Below, piece by piece: positions 33,450 to 43,724 of a stretch of DNA of 64,000 nucleotides. The notes beneath the pieces are model-generated. The model was not told where the DNA came from, did no database searches, and saw only the letters and a program-made list of their open reading frames with translations. Each line of letters starts with the position of its first letter. Position 1 is the first letter of the stretch. Both the position numbers and the translations under genes were made by a program. This DNA is from Ichthyophis bannanicus (Eukaryota; Chordata; Amphibia; Gymnophiona; Ichthyophiidae): contig CM066031.1 of assembly GCA_033557465.1 (NCBI GenBank), forward strand, positions 173,011,043 to 173,075,042. The letters are read 5' to 3'.

Positions 33450-33633
33450 CGCTGGGCAACAGTGATATTAATGGGCAACCATAGCAAACACTCCCAGGAA
33501 AGCTCCAAAACGTGGAAATGTTTTTTGGAAGAGTCTCCTCTCAGTAGACCCTTCCAAAATTCATTTCTTTTTTCTGGAGCTTTGCTGGGTGTGATTTCTG
33601 TATTTGCCCATCACTATAACTGTTCCCCAGCTG
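33450..33633. repeat. Long internal hairpin, copy A
   Basis: The arms run from GCTGGGCAACAGTGATA to TATAACTGTTCCCCAGC, centred near 33541. More diverged between arms than in copy D. Confidence 0.75.
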
Positions 33634-34145
33634 AATTACTATTTTTAATAGTTCTGTTGTGGTCATTTTCTATTTTTATTTTCACTTTTGTGCTGTGCAC
33701 ATATATCACACTGCTCACGTTTTGCTGGTTTCCCCGGTTTTCCTGTACATTGCTGACGGAAATGGTTTCTCTTCCCTTTAAATGCTTTCTACCGCGAGTG
33801 TTTCACTCGCGGTAGTTTTTACATGCAAATTCGGGCCCGATACTGTGCGGGGAGCCTCTCCCCTCCCACTCTCCACCCATTGACCCCGTCCCTCCGCCCC
33901 TCCGGAGCCTTCCTCCGCCCTCCTTTCGCCGTTCCACGCCTCTATCGGACATTTGCGGGCCCGCACTTGTACGGGGCCCGTTAGTGAGCCGCGTACCTGT
34001 GCGGGGGTGACACGCACGTGTGCGGGGCGTTTAAACGCGTTTCTGCGCGTTTCAGTGCCGCGTTGCCGTGCGCTATTTTGCGGCGCGCTATTTTGCGGAT
34101 TTTAGTAAACATGCCCCTAAGTGTCTAGATAATCTGGGATGTCTG

Positions 34146-34389
34146 GAAAATCTCACCTTGCTTCTCCTCTCATCAAGAAACATTAGCTGCATTTAGCTGC
34201 CTTGTACATAGTTGCTTTTTGTACATAGTTTTATTATGTTCTCTGTTTATGAAACCTGTTTAATGTATACCCAGTTCATTGTCCTGTTCATTGTAAGCAC
34301 TGATCAATTTTTGTGACGTGTAGTTTCTATTCATTGTAAACCGCACTGATGTCAAATAGCGCGGTATAAAAGAAACTGTAAATAAATAA
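34146..34389 (+). mobile_element. Short L2 3'-end insertion with 17-bp target duplications
   Basis: A plus-strand L2 tail ending GTAAACCGCACTGATG, then GCGCGGTATAAAAG, then AAATAAATAAAT. The flanking 17-mer ATAATCTGGGATGTCTG occurs at 34129-34145 and again at 34390-34406. This is a clean 5'-truncated retrotransposition. It lies just outside element A in the same flanking DNA that A entered. Confidence 0.9.
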
Positions 34390-34743
34390 ATAATCTGGGA
34401 TGTCTGCACCGTTGTATACTCAACGTAACAGGCTCATTCTGGACACTGGGTAAGTAGAATTAAGCCACAAGATTGCAGGGATTATTTATTTATTTATTTA
34501 TTTATTTAACAGTATTTCTAAACCGCCTTATCTTAATAATCAAGGTGGTATCACAGCAAACAATCGGGTAAGGTGAGTGTGTTATACATGCAGTGAGGGT
34601 GAAATTTAGTTGGGTGAGTGTTGTATTGTGTGCTAGATTGGTATGAGCTATGTACAACGTGGGCTATATACAGTGGTTCTAAATACATTTTCTATACATA
34701 CATTGTTTAGGCGGGGTTATGTGCTGTTATACATTCTCTGGGG

Positions 34744-37700
34744 TTATGTGATGTGTCCATAGTGTTCTATGAACAGCATGGTTTTCAACTGTTTTCTAAA
34801 GTCCTTGAGGTCTGTGGTTGCCCTCAAATCGTCTGGTAGTTTGTTCCATATTGTTGGAGCAGCCATGGAGAGTGCTCTGTCCGTTGTGTCTTTGCGTGTG
34901 TTTTTGTATTCACTTGGGGTGCTGACTCGGTTGTGTGTTTGTTTCCTTCTAGGACGAGTGCTGGTGTCTGGTTGTATGAGGGTGTGCAGGCTGTTGGCTG
35001 ATGTGTGCTGTTTTATCTTAAATAGGTTTATGATGGTTTTGTATCTGATGCGTGCACCGATTGGGAGCCAGTGTAAGTCCTTTAAGGTGGGTGTGATGTG
35101 CTCCTGTCTTGCGGTTCCGGATATGATTCGTGCTGCGGTGTTTTGTGCCAGTTGGAGTGGTTTGAGGGCTTGTTTCGGTAGTCCGAGGTATATTGGATTG
35201 CAGAAGTCCAGTAGTGGTGTTATCAGGGCTTGACAAACGGTTCGGAAGTGATCTGGGGCGAGGAGTGGTTTCAGTCTCCTGATGATTCGCATCTTGTAGT
35301 AGGCCTTCTGGATTGTTTTGTCTATGTGTGGCTTGAGATTGAGTTGATTGTCCAGAGTAACTCCGAGGTATCTCACCTCTGACCTTATTGGTATTGTGGT
35401 GCTTTGTATCTTTATATTTGGTGGGTGTATGAAGCTTTGGTTCCGGGTGATGATTAAAGCTTCGGTCTTGTTGTAGTTTATTGCGAGGTTGTTGTTTTGA
35501 CACCAACTCGTCATCTGGGTGAGGCAGTCTGTTATCTTAGAGAAGTCCGGGTTGTCGATTGATATCGGGGTGTATATCATGATGTCGTCTGCATATATTG
35601 TGTATTGGATGTTGTTCTCTTTCATGATGTTGCATATTGGTTGGATGTATATGTTAAATAGGAGTGCTGAGAGTGCGGATCCTTGAGGTACTCCTTGTCG
35701 GACATTTATGGGTCGGGAGGTGTTGTGTCCCACCTTGACCTGCAGTTGTCTTTCCGTTAGGTACGAGTGGAACCATTTCAGTGTGATGCTGTGTATACCG
35801 GTGATCTTTAGTCTTTCCAGGAGTGTGTTGTGGTCCACTGTGTCGAAAGCAGAGGAGATGTCGATGAAGATCATTATGATTCCATTCCTGGTGTTGTCAA
35901 TTATTCTCAGGATGCTGTCGAAGAGGTATATCAGTAGTGTTTCGACTCCATGGTTGGGGCGAAATCCGTGTTGGTTGTCGTCAAGTGTTTCGTGTTTGTC
36001 GATGTGTTCCTGAAGTTGAAGTTGAACCGTCTTTTCGATGATTTTTGCGAGGAAGGGTATGCTGGAGATTGGTCGGTATGCTGCTGGATCTTTTTTGTCG
36101 AGTGTTGTTTTCTTTGCGATTGGTCTTACTGAGGCAAGTTTTAGCTGCTTTGGCATGAGTCCTTGAGTGAGTGAGTTGTGTACTATTTTATGTATGGTGG
36201 GGATGAAGCTTGATTTGGTGGCTTTGACCCATGACACTGGGCATGGGTCTGTAGGAGCAGTGCTTGTGTTGATTGTAGAGATGATGTGGGATATCTGTTC
36301 TGTTGAGGGTGAGTAGAATGTGCCCCAGGTTCTGGGGTGTACGTCCGTCAGGGTGGTCCCACTAGGTGTTGTTCGCTCTGTGGAGTGAAATTTTTCTTTG
36401 ATGTGGTTGGCGAATTCCTGTGGATCAACTTGTACTTCCCCTTCTGTTGTTTGCTCTTTTGTGAGGATCTTTACTATTTCGAACAGCTCTCTGGGTTTGT
36501 TGATGGAAGTATTTATCATGTTTGTGTGGTATTCCCTCTTTGATTGGTTGATGTGGTCATTGTATTGTTTTTGCTTTGTTAGGTAAAGATGCTGGTCGGC
36601 GGTTGCTTTGTTTTTTCTCCATCTCCGTTCGATCTTCCTGAGCTCCCTCTTTTCCTGTCGTATTTTTGCTGAGTACCATGGTTTGTTTTGTCTCTTGTTG
36701 TGATGCTGTTTCTCGGTCCTGTCATCAGATGTTTTGGCGGCGTTCGCTAAAATGCTGTTCCAGCTGGAAACTTGTTCCTCCAGGTCATCTGTAGTAATGT
36801 TCAGGTGTTGTATTGTGTCCTGTATGAATTCGTCCCTGTCGAAGTGCTTGAATCGTCTTTGTGTGTATGAGAGATTTGCTCTTTCGCTTGTCTGATCCTC
36901 TTGTGATCGCAGCTTTGTCTTGATTAAGTAATGGTCAGACCATGGCACTGGGGTGATGGTGGGGGGAGAAATTAGGTCTCTTGATGTTAGGTAATTAGAT
37001 GCGAAGATGAGGTCTGGGGATGATCCATGTCTGTGCGTTGGTGCATTGATTATCTGTGTGAATTGAAGTGAGGTCATTGCTTGCAGGAAGGCCTCTGCGT
37101 CTTTGGCATTGGTGGACTTGAGGTTGAAGTCTCCAATCAGTAGTGCTGGTTTGTTGTTTGTCGTTATGGCACAGGCTTCTTCGAGTGCGAAGGCTAGTTC
37201 GTCGGGTGGAGCTCTGGGTGCTCTGTAGGTTAGGCAGATTGCAATGTTCTTGTTCTTGATGCTGATTGTGTTACATTGCTGTGTATCGGTGAGGTTCTGT
37301 GTCTTGAACTTTAGTTTTTGTTTTTGCTATTATCAGGACTCCTCCTCCACGCTTGTGGGTGCGTGGGCAGTTGTACGCTGAGTAGTTGTCCGGTACGAGT
37401 TGGTTGAGTAGTACATTGTCGGTAGGGTTGAGCCATGTCTCTGTGATGCATATTATGTCGGGCTGTCGCTCTTCTATGTGGTCTACAAGAGTGTGTATCT
37501 TGTTGCGGACGGATCTGGCGTTTATGAGCTCGATCGTTGTTGTCTTTGTTGAGGAGGTTGCTGTTACCTGTGCTTCCTTTGTGCAGGTGTGGGGGTTTGA
37601 TTTGTGTTTGATTGGTCGCTTTGTCTGGGATGTTCTGAGTGTCTCTTTGTGTGTGTGCTGTGGTACTAAATATTGTAACGCAGTTGGGGGGTGCCATGTT

Positions 37701-37789
37701 GTGTTTGCTTGTGGGAAGTGTAGGTGTGTGGTTGGTGGGGTGAGTTGTGTGACAAGTAGGTAGAGGGGGAGAAAGTATGTGGTGTGCAT
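34744..37789 (-). pseudogene. L2 ORF2 (endonuclease-reverse transcriptase), one visible frameshift
   Basis: This is a protein of about 1010 residues. The N-terminal part (37789-37271) runs through IELINARSVRNKIHTLVDHI, ICITETWLNP and THKRGGGVLIIAK of the endonuclease. The frame breaks by one base near 37270-37290. It resumes with AICLTYRAPRAPPDEL and LLIGDFNLKS upstream of the 777-residue frame (37077-34744). That frame has the endonuclease SDH motif (TPVPWSDHYLI), the linker, AAYRPISSIPFLAKIIEKTV, QHGFRPNHGVETLL, FIDISSAFDTVDHNTLL, GVPQGSALSALLFNIYIQPI, YADDIMIY, LHWLPIGARI and IWNKLPDDLR. All RT catalytic Asp residues are present. No other stop is seen, so this copy moved recently. The single slip could be a sequencing error. 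Confidence 0.9.
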
Positions 37790-37875
37790 GTTGGTTTTTT
37801 GTGATGTTCTGTTAGGGTGAGGTCTGTTTTCTTAGGTCTTCGTCTGTCGTCTGTTGTCTGTTTGAGGAGAGCTGA

Positions 37876-38458
37876 ACTTGGTGCGGGAGCCTGTCCCGTG
37901 GAGGGAGCCTGTCCCGTGGAGTGAGAGCCGGATCTGCGGAGGGTGCCTTGGTGCGGGAGCCTGTCCCGTGGAGGGAGCCTGTCCCGTGGAGGGGGAGCCG
38001 GATCTGCGGAGAGCGGCTTGGTACGGGGGCCTGTCCCGTGGAGGGGGAGCCGGATCTGCGGAGGGTTCCTTGGTGCGGGAGCCTGTCCCGTGGGGGGAGC
38101 CTGTCCCGTGGAGTGAGAGCCGGATCTGCGGAGGGTGCCTTGGTGCGGGAGCCTGTCCCGTGGAGGGAGCCTGTCCTGTGGAGTGAGAGCCGGATCTGCG
38201 GAGGGTGCCTTGGTGCGGGAGCCTGTCCCGTGGAGGGAGCCTGTCCCGTGGAGTGAGAGCCGGATCTGCGGAGGGTGCCTTGGTGCGGGAGCCTGTCCCG
38301 TGGAGGGAGCCTGTCCCGTGGAGTGAGGGCCGGATCTGCGGAGGGTGCCTTGGTGCGGGAGCCTGTCCCGTGGAGGGAGCCTGTCCCGTGGAGTGAGAGC
38401 CGGATCTGCGGAGGGTGCCTTGGAGCGGGAGCCTGTCCCGTGGAGGGAGGGCCGGATC
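37876..38458. repeat. 70-bp tandem repeat, about eight units (L2 5' region)
   Basis: Each unit has GTGCGGGAGCCTGTCCCGTG, GGAGGGAGCCTGTCCCGTG and a GAGCCGGATCTGCGGAGGG block. One unit is shorter and one carries an extra G. The GAGAGCCGGATC block recurs every 70 bases through the middle of the array. A 464-residue minus frame (39206-37812) crosses this array and the next. It looks like translation of low-complexity DNA and not like a known ORF1. Confidence 0.92.
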
Positions 38459-38895
38459 TGTTCGGGCGTGTGTAGTGGAGGTGAGAGTTTGGTGGTGGTA
38501 GATGTGTGATGTTCTGTGAGAATTCTACTTGCGGTTCTGTCGTTCTTCGTCTTGGTCTGCTCCTTGTTGGGTTCTGCTGTGATGCTGTCGACGTTGCTGT
38601 TTCACTTGGTTGTTTCCTTCTGCTCTGCTCGCCTTCGTGCCGTGCCTGTGTTCTTGGGGTGGTGAGGTCTTGTTCTCTGCGGGGTTGGTGGTGGTGTTTT
38701 TGGTAGTGGTTGAGGTGTTTTCGCTGTTGGATGTAATGTGGGTCCTTTTGGCGTTGGGCTTGTCGTTTCCCGTTTTTTGTTGTTGTTGTTTTTTTTTTTT
38801 TTTTTTTGCGCCTTTGTGCCGCGCCTAAGGGCCACGCCAAAGGGCCCTCTGGCGAGGCCCTCAGGCGCGGGCCCGCCAGGCGCGGGTGCGCCCGC

Positions 38896-39187
38896 GAGGG
38901 ACGCCGCTTAAATGGAGCCCGGTGTTCTGCTCCCACTGCCCTGATAGGGCAGGAGCGCCGAAGGGGGAGGAGAGCTCTCTCGGCGGTCGCGGCTCCCTCC
39001 GGAGGCGAGGGACGCCGCTTAAATGGAGCCCGGTGTTCTGCTCCCACTGCCCTGATAGGGCAGGAGCGCCGAAGGGGGAGGAGAGCTCTCTCGGCGGTCG
39101 CGGCTCCCTCCGGAGGCGAGGGACGCCGCTTAAATGGAGCCCGGTGTTCTGCTCCCACTGCCCTGATAGGGCAGGAGCGCCGAAGGG
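38896..39187. repeat. 111-bp GC-rich tandem repeat, about 2.6 units
   Basis: Units start GAGGGACGCCGCTTAAATGG at 38896, 39007 and 39118 and are nearly identical. They contain a GCCCTGATAGGGC palindrome. Each may be a promoter monomer of the L2 on the minus strand. Confidence 0.92.
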
Positions 39188-39256
39188 TGGTGGTGGTGTT
39201 TCTCATGCAGTGGTGGTGGTGTTTCTCATGCAGTGGTGGTGGTGTTTCTCATGCAG
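39187..39256. repeat. 23-bp GTGGTGGTGTTTCTCATGCA repeat, three units
   Basis: Three copies directly after the 111-bp array, leading into GTGACTGCAGCTGGGATGG. The last copy and its flank recur at 39931-40010, so two junctions of the same repeat lie ~745 bases apart. Confidence 0.85.
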
Positions 39257-39315
39257 TGACTGCAGCTGGGATGGTCTGTGTCAAGCAGCTCGATCCCGGA
39301 GTGTAACTTGGATAA

Positions 39316-39650
39316 CAGGGTGGCAGAATTACAATAAAATATATGGTTACGTACTTATGCAAGATCAGGAAGTTACAAAGTATCGCGCTATTAGCTGAGA
39401 GTTCTACTTAGATGCAGGAATTATACAGCAGGGTGGCAGAGGTGAAATAAAACATATGGCTACGTATTTCTGCTAGATCAAGCAGTTGCAAAGTATCGCG
39501 CTACTAGTTTAGAGTTCTACTTAGATACAGGAATTATACAATGGGGTGGCAGAGGTGAAATAAGACATATGGCTACGTACTTATGCAAGATCAATAAGTT
39601 ACAAAGTATCGTACTGCTAGTTTATATTTCTACTTAGATACAGTGTATCA
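39316..39650. repeat. 113-bp tandem repeat, three units
   Basis: The GGGTGGCAGA motif recurs at 39318, 39431 and 39544, a period of 113. Each unit also carries GGCTACGTA and AAAGTATCG motifs. I do not recognise the family. Confidence 0.88.
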
Positions 39651-40322
39651 ATATAGCTAAGTCAGAAAAGCTTAGTGAGTCCTCTTTGTTACAGTGTGTT
39701 ACCTCGTGGGGCCCGATCGGTGCTCCTTTTATTCTGGTCAGACTGCCCCCAATTGGGCAGCTCCTGCTTTGAGAAACTGTAGCGCTGCTCTCACTCTGGG
39801 TGGTGATGTTCAGTTCAGTTCTTGGCCCTGCTTTTGGTTCCAACTGTGCTGTCCTTGACTCTTGGAGCAAGGAAGACAAGAGAGACAGTAGGAATGGCGG
39901 GGAGGCGCGCTGTGGTTAAAATGACAGTCTGGTGGTGGTGTTTCTCATGCAGTGACTGCAGCTGGGATGGTCTGTGTGAAGCAGCTCGATCCCGGAGTGG
40001 AACTTGGATTGCAGTATGGCTTCGCCTAAGTTGATTCAGTATCTGGGGCTTTGTTTAGAGTGTGGGTCTAGTTTCCGTGGCTTCCTTTGGTGATTCTTTT
40101 TGAGGTCCACTCCTAAGGGCCACGCCAAAGGGCCCTCTGGCGAGGCCATCAGGCGCGGGCCCATGGCGCAGGTGCACCTGCTGGCGCCCTTTTTAAATAG
40201 CCGGGGCTGCCCCGATTGGGCGGCCGAAGTGGCTGGCAGTGTCTGGAGTGGGTTGGAGCTCGATCCCTCCATTTATCCAAGAGCGGTGCTCCTGAAGCCG
40301 TATTTCATAGATCTAGTTGCCT
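39651..40322. other. GC-rich sequence with a second copy of the L2 5' block
   Basis: 39931-40010 repeats 39235-39305. 40108-40170 (TAAGGGCCACGCCAAAGGGC onward) matches 38825-38880. This is probably the 5' end of another L2-related element or the outer part of the same 5' region. No coding frame recognised. Confidence 0.5.
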
Positions 40323-40545
40323 TTATGTTTATGTTTATTAATCATTTGATATACCACTCAGACCTAAAGGCATTAAAGCGGTTTACAATACTATATCATT
40401 TGAGGAAATAGGAAAAGAACGCCATTTGTAAAATAGGACAGAATAGAGGAAGAAATAGTCAAACAGATAAGAAGAGGAGAAGAACAAGAACAACAAGTTG
40501 CCACGAATGCAGGCAACACAATCCAGTCCATGATATCAATGTAAA
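40323..40545 (-). mobile_element. LINE 3'-end fragment
   Basis: A TTTATGTTTATGTTTATTAA start followed by ATATACCACTCAGACC and GCGGTTTACAAT, the minus-strand form of an L2-like 3' end. Short and without coding sequence. Confidence 0.55.
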
Positions 40546-40592
40546 CCGCCACGGTCCAACGCTCAGGCGTGGGCCCGCAAGGCACGGGTACG

Positions 40593-40769
40593 CCCCCTGC
40601 AGCAGCGTTTTTACAGCCGTTGTTAATGGCTGATTGGCTGGCCTGAGGAGGAAGGGGGAGCTCCCGCTCTCACCCCCATCGGGATCGCTGTTGTTCTGCG
40701 TGCCCCCTGCAGCGGCGGTTTTACAGCCGTTGTTAATGGCTGATTGGCTGGCCTGAGGAGGAAGGGGGA
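40593..40769. repeat. 110-bp direct repeat at the Penelope junction
   Basis: CCCCCTGCAGC[A/G]GCG starts two units at 40593 and 40703. The second stops at GAGGAAGGGGGA, exactly where Penelope-like sequence begins. An adjacent GGCGTGGGCCCGCAAGGC block resembles the L2 5' GC-rich DNA. Confidence 0.8.
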
Positions 40770-41256
40770 CAGATTAAAACATATATGACAAATGGCGTCA
40801 AACAAGTCATATAGAATTTACTGTGTAGCTTTTGATGTCTCACAGGATGTTCCCAAACATTTCCTTCCAAGGTTGATCCACAAAAGTCACAGGTGGAATA
40901 TTTAAAATGACCACAAGTCCCCACTCCTTGAGATCGATTATCATTATGTACCACCCAATCAGCAATGTTCCTGTCTCTTTAGAAAGCTATCATTAATGGT
41001 TTGGCGAAGCTGGGGTGTAACGATAAAACTGGCCAGTTGATCTTCATGACCTGCATTACTTTCGTCACTCCTGGCATAAAAGGTAAGACCCCCACATAAG
41101 GAGAACCAACCTCTCTGGCTGGGGCAGAGTCGGACATATCCCACCACTCTTCATGACTGTATCGGGCTCTCCTATACGCCTGATTTATGATGACCTGCGG
41201 ATATCCCTGTTCCAAGAGTCGGTTCTTCAATTGTGAGGCTTGAACTTTAAAATCCT

Positions 41257-42630
41257 CTACTGTAGAACACAGCCAATGTAATCGAATGAACTGACCCACT
41301 GGTATACCCCGTCATAAAGGACCCAGGTGGTAACTTCGATAATGTAGTAGAGTATTGCGTTGCACTTCCTTGCGATATAACGTGGATCAAATCTCGGAAT
41401 GCTCCTTATACAATCTGATATCCTAAAAATCAATCCTTTCCTTATGAAACATAGGTATAAATTGTAGATCCATTGACAACGTATTGATCCATACAAAAGC
41501 TCTTGTAATTTTTCCTCTGAGTCAACCCAGAAGAAAAAGATCTCATCAAGGAATATAGTCCACATACGTATATGATGAAACCAGTCCAAAGAATAAATGA
41601 ATCTAGATTCAAATTCCACCATATAAAATGTGGCTATTGAAGGAGCTACTGTGGCTCCCATCGCGATGCCATGCACTTGTTGAAAAAATTGACCTTCAAA
41701 TTGAAAAAACTTTTTTGTCAATACAATTCTCAGCAGACTAATGACAAAATCCTTGGGCAATCTAGCAGGTAAGTTAAAAGGAACTTGCATGGCCATATTC
41801 AGAGCTGCCTCTTGATTGATGTTAGTATATAGAGCCTTTACATCCATAGTCACCATAAGCCAATTCGTCTTGTCTCCCGGTGTATTTTTTAATTTTGACA
41901 GAAAATGAAATGAATCCCGTATATAGGAAACTATCATTGGTAATAACGGGTGAAAAAACAAATCACAAAATTGTGACAAGGGCTCCAACAGAGATCCCCG
42001 ACATGATACTATCGGACTGCCAGGTGGATTTTGAAGATCTTTATGAATCTTAGGCACCATGTATAGGACAGGCGTGACCGGAAACTCTTTGTTCAAAAAT
42101 TGATGTTCCTTGGCAGTAATCCATTTCATTCTAAGAGCTGCATCTGTCAGATCCTTTATTTCCTGTTGGATGGGACCAGACAGATCCTCCCTCAACAGTA
42201 TATAATATGTCTCTTCCAGTAGATGTGAATTAACCACTCTGCGATAATCATTAATATCTTGTATCACTGTCGCCCCACCTTTATCAGCTCTATGTATTAT
42301 GATGTCCCTACGGGTGCTTAATGATTTCAATGCCTCATATTGGTTCCTCGGACTATTCGAAAACAAATCTGTTGATGTCTCTTTTTCCCCAAAACAGAGA
42401 TCTCTTAATACTAACTTCTGAAAAGTTTCAATAGCGGGAACAATAGGTCCAGGGGGAGTCCATTTTGAGGGATTTTTGACCAAAGAGGTTTCAGTCGTCT
42501 CCAACACATTTGTGCACGATTGAAAAAATTGTGACACCTGTATCTTTCGGAAAAACCTATATAAACCTACTCTGATACGAAAAGGATCGTAAACAGAAGA
42601 GGGGACAAACGACAGGCCCAGTTGTAACAT
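41257..42630 (-). pseudogene. Penelope-like reverse transcriptase
   Basis: A 457-residue frame of the telomerase-related RT family used by Penelope-like elements. Blocks seen are RADKGGATVIQD, YMVPKIHKDLQNPPGSPIVS, VTMDVKALYTNI (first catalytic Asp), QVHGIAMGATVAPSIATFYM, and TIFLDEIFFFW at the active site. The family normally has a Tyr-x-Asp-Asp there. Here the second Asp is Glu, so catalysis is probably lost or the site has decayed. The downstream frame is shifted (41299-40979: GQFIRLHWLCSTVEDFKVQASQLKNR, LLEQGYPQ). The frame is otherwise open for its length. Confidence 0.87.
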
Positions 42631-42971
42631 CTCTTCTTGGTCATCTGTTAGCTCTAAATTTGATAAATTTACTACTGAGACTTTGAGCGCGATCTGGTGG
42701 TCGGTCCCCTCCGACCTTCCTCGGAGCAGAGGGGCCGGTACGTTTGAGGGTGGACCCTGGAAACAGGACGCTGAAACAATCCCCCTCTTGAATGATCATG
42801 CTTCCTGGAAGAAGTAGTACTCTCTGAGGAACTGTTACTTTCCTCAGTTGTATCTTCGAATGTCACCTGTCTTTTTTTACTTTTCCTGTCTGATCGTAAA
42901 AGCTGTCTCCACGTATATACCTGGTTCTTCTCATACTCCCCTGTATCACGTTTGAATTTATTGATTTTCTT

Positions 42972-43697
42972 CTATTTAACTGAATCCTGAAACTGTTGCA
43001 ATTGTACTTCAAATTCCTTCCAATCCAATTGAAACTTTTCAGGAGATACAGTCGCTTTCAATTGTTCTTCTGCGGTTTTCACCTGCTCCTTAACTCTTGT
43101 TTCCTCCAAGGTCAATCGTTCCACTAATAGGGCTATTAAATCCAGTCCACATTTATTTAAAATACTATCCCAAGTGGTACAAAATTTGTGATCGTCCTGA
43201 AACATGTGTGGGGGTTTTAACACCCTTAAACCTCGAGGGATCATCCGTTGTTTTAAATACCGAGCCATCGTGGCTGCATGTAACTGAACCCGAACTTGTT
43301 TTTTGAGAAGGTTCTTAAACTCTAGCCATGAAGAAAGGGTCGATACTACCTCCTCTGTATCTTTTTCAACTAATTTGAATAACAATGGGCGATTAGTCAA
43401 TTGAACAATCTTGTCCTCCGAAAATGCAAAGGCAGCTGTGTTGGTCATGAGTTCTGAATGGTCAGTTGGCCATCTCCACAAAGGTACAATAATGACTATT
43501 CTAAAATATAAACCTATTATGTCTCCCACATATATATTCCACAAAACAAGAGAAACACACAAACATTTAAATTTTTGTTGGAACTTACACCCTGAAGGAA
43601 AAACCTTCTCGTGGTGCAATGTTCCTTTTTGTTCTTTTAAGTAGGGACGCAATCCTATCATAGGTTTTGAAGGGCATTTTAAGCCCCTCAATACCAA
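42972..43697 (-). pseudogene. Penelope-like N-terminal region
   Basis: A 241-residue frame preceding the RT. It has RYLKQRMIPRGLRVLKPPHMF, carrying the Ile-Pro-Arg-Gly-Leu-Arg motif shared by the N-termini of vertebrate Penelope-like proteins. A Glu/Lys-rich coiled-coil-like end follows (LTLEETRVKEQVKTAEEQL). It stops at 42972 and the protein continues in another frame through a Ser-rich linker. Upstream of 43697 the element is cut by a palindromic repeat. Confidence 0.75.
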
Positions 43698-43724
43698 CTG
43701 GTTATCATTCTTTTCAACAGGCTG

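Larger units (their letters stand above)
29632..34117 (+). mobile_element. Compound TIR element, copy A (4486 bp)
   Basis: The ends are GGGGCATGTTTACTAAAC at 29632 and its complement-type TTTAGTAAACATGCCCC at 34117, flanked by TAA (29629-29631 and 34118-34120). In order: a GGAGTGGGCG block, tRNA-like modules 1 and 2 on +, a GGCGGC minisatellite (29970-30330), a CCCTATAGGG-rich segment (30480-30730), and module 3 on -. A ~2-kb CA-rich core follows, then a foldback repeat (32440-32636), modules 4 and 5 on -, a long hairpin (33450-33633) and a GC-rich right end. No protein frame carries a family motif, so it is non-autonomous. A 3-bp TWA duplication fits PIF/Harbinger transposition. Confidence 0.88.
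34483..39190 (-). mobile_element. Near full-length L2-type LINE with tandem 5' monomers
   Basis: This is the best-preserved retrotransposon here. On the minus strand, the 3' end is a TTTA run at 34483-34508. The endonuclease-RT frame covers 34744-37789. A ~70-bp tandem array (37876-38458), a T run (38789-38806) and a 111-bp GC-rich array (38896-39187) lie at the 5' side. Tandem GC-rich 5' units are the form that LINE internal promoters often take. The 5' limit is inferred from the end of the array. The GC-rich block recurs at 40100-40260, so other copies or a longer 5' region are possible. Confidence 0.78.
40771..43717 (-). mobile_element. Penelope-like element, truncated before its GIY-YIG endonuclease
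   Basis: Minus strand. Visible parts in order are an N-terminal coiled region (43697-42972), a hydrophilic linker (42870-42670), the reverse transcriptase (42630-41257), the post-RT region (41299-40979) and a Cys-rich stretch (TCGHFKYSTCDFC, then YMTC, then YVLICP, ending near 40771). In complete elements of this type the GIY-YIG domain follows directly, and here it is missing. Upstream sequence at 45151-45851 may be its 5' long-repeat region, separated from it by later insertions. Confidence 0.85.

Noticed and set aside
34769..36586. Several plus-strand frames of 60-154 residues
   Set aside because: They are shadows of the minus-strand L2 RT frame.
37876..38458. CRISPR or protein-coding repeat array
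   Set aside because: Units are contiguous 70-mers without spacers, and 70 is not a multiple of three, so no frame stays open for biological reasons.
38789..38806. T run as a poly(A) tail marking a separate retrotransposon
   Set aside because: No 3'-end motif or target duplication adjoins it, and L2 copies here end in TAAA repeats. It is more simply part of the L2 5' region.
37812..39206. A 464-residue minus-strand frame as an L2 ORF1
   Set aside because: Most of it is translation of the two tandem arrays in Pro/Arg/Ser-rich form, with no RNA-binding or coiled-coil motif seen. The plus strand has equally long repeat frames.
34470..40017. GATTGCAG at both sides as the target duplication of the large L2
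   Set aside because: The right-hand match lies in a block repeated at 39290-39310, and eight bases at that distance can match by chance.
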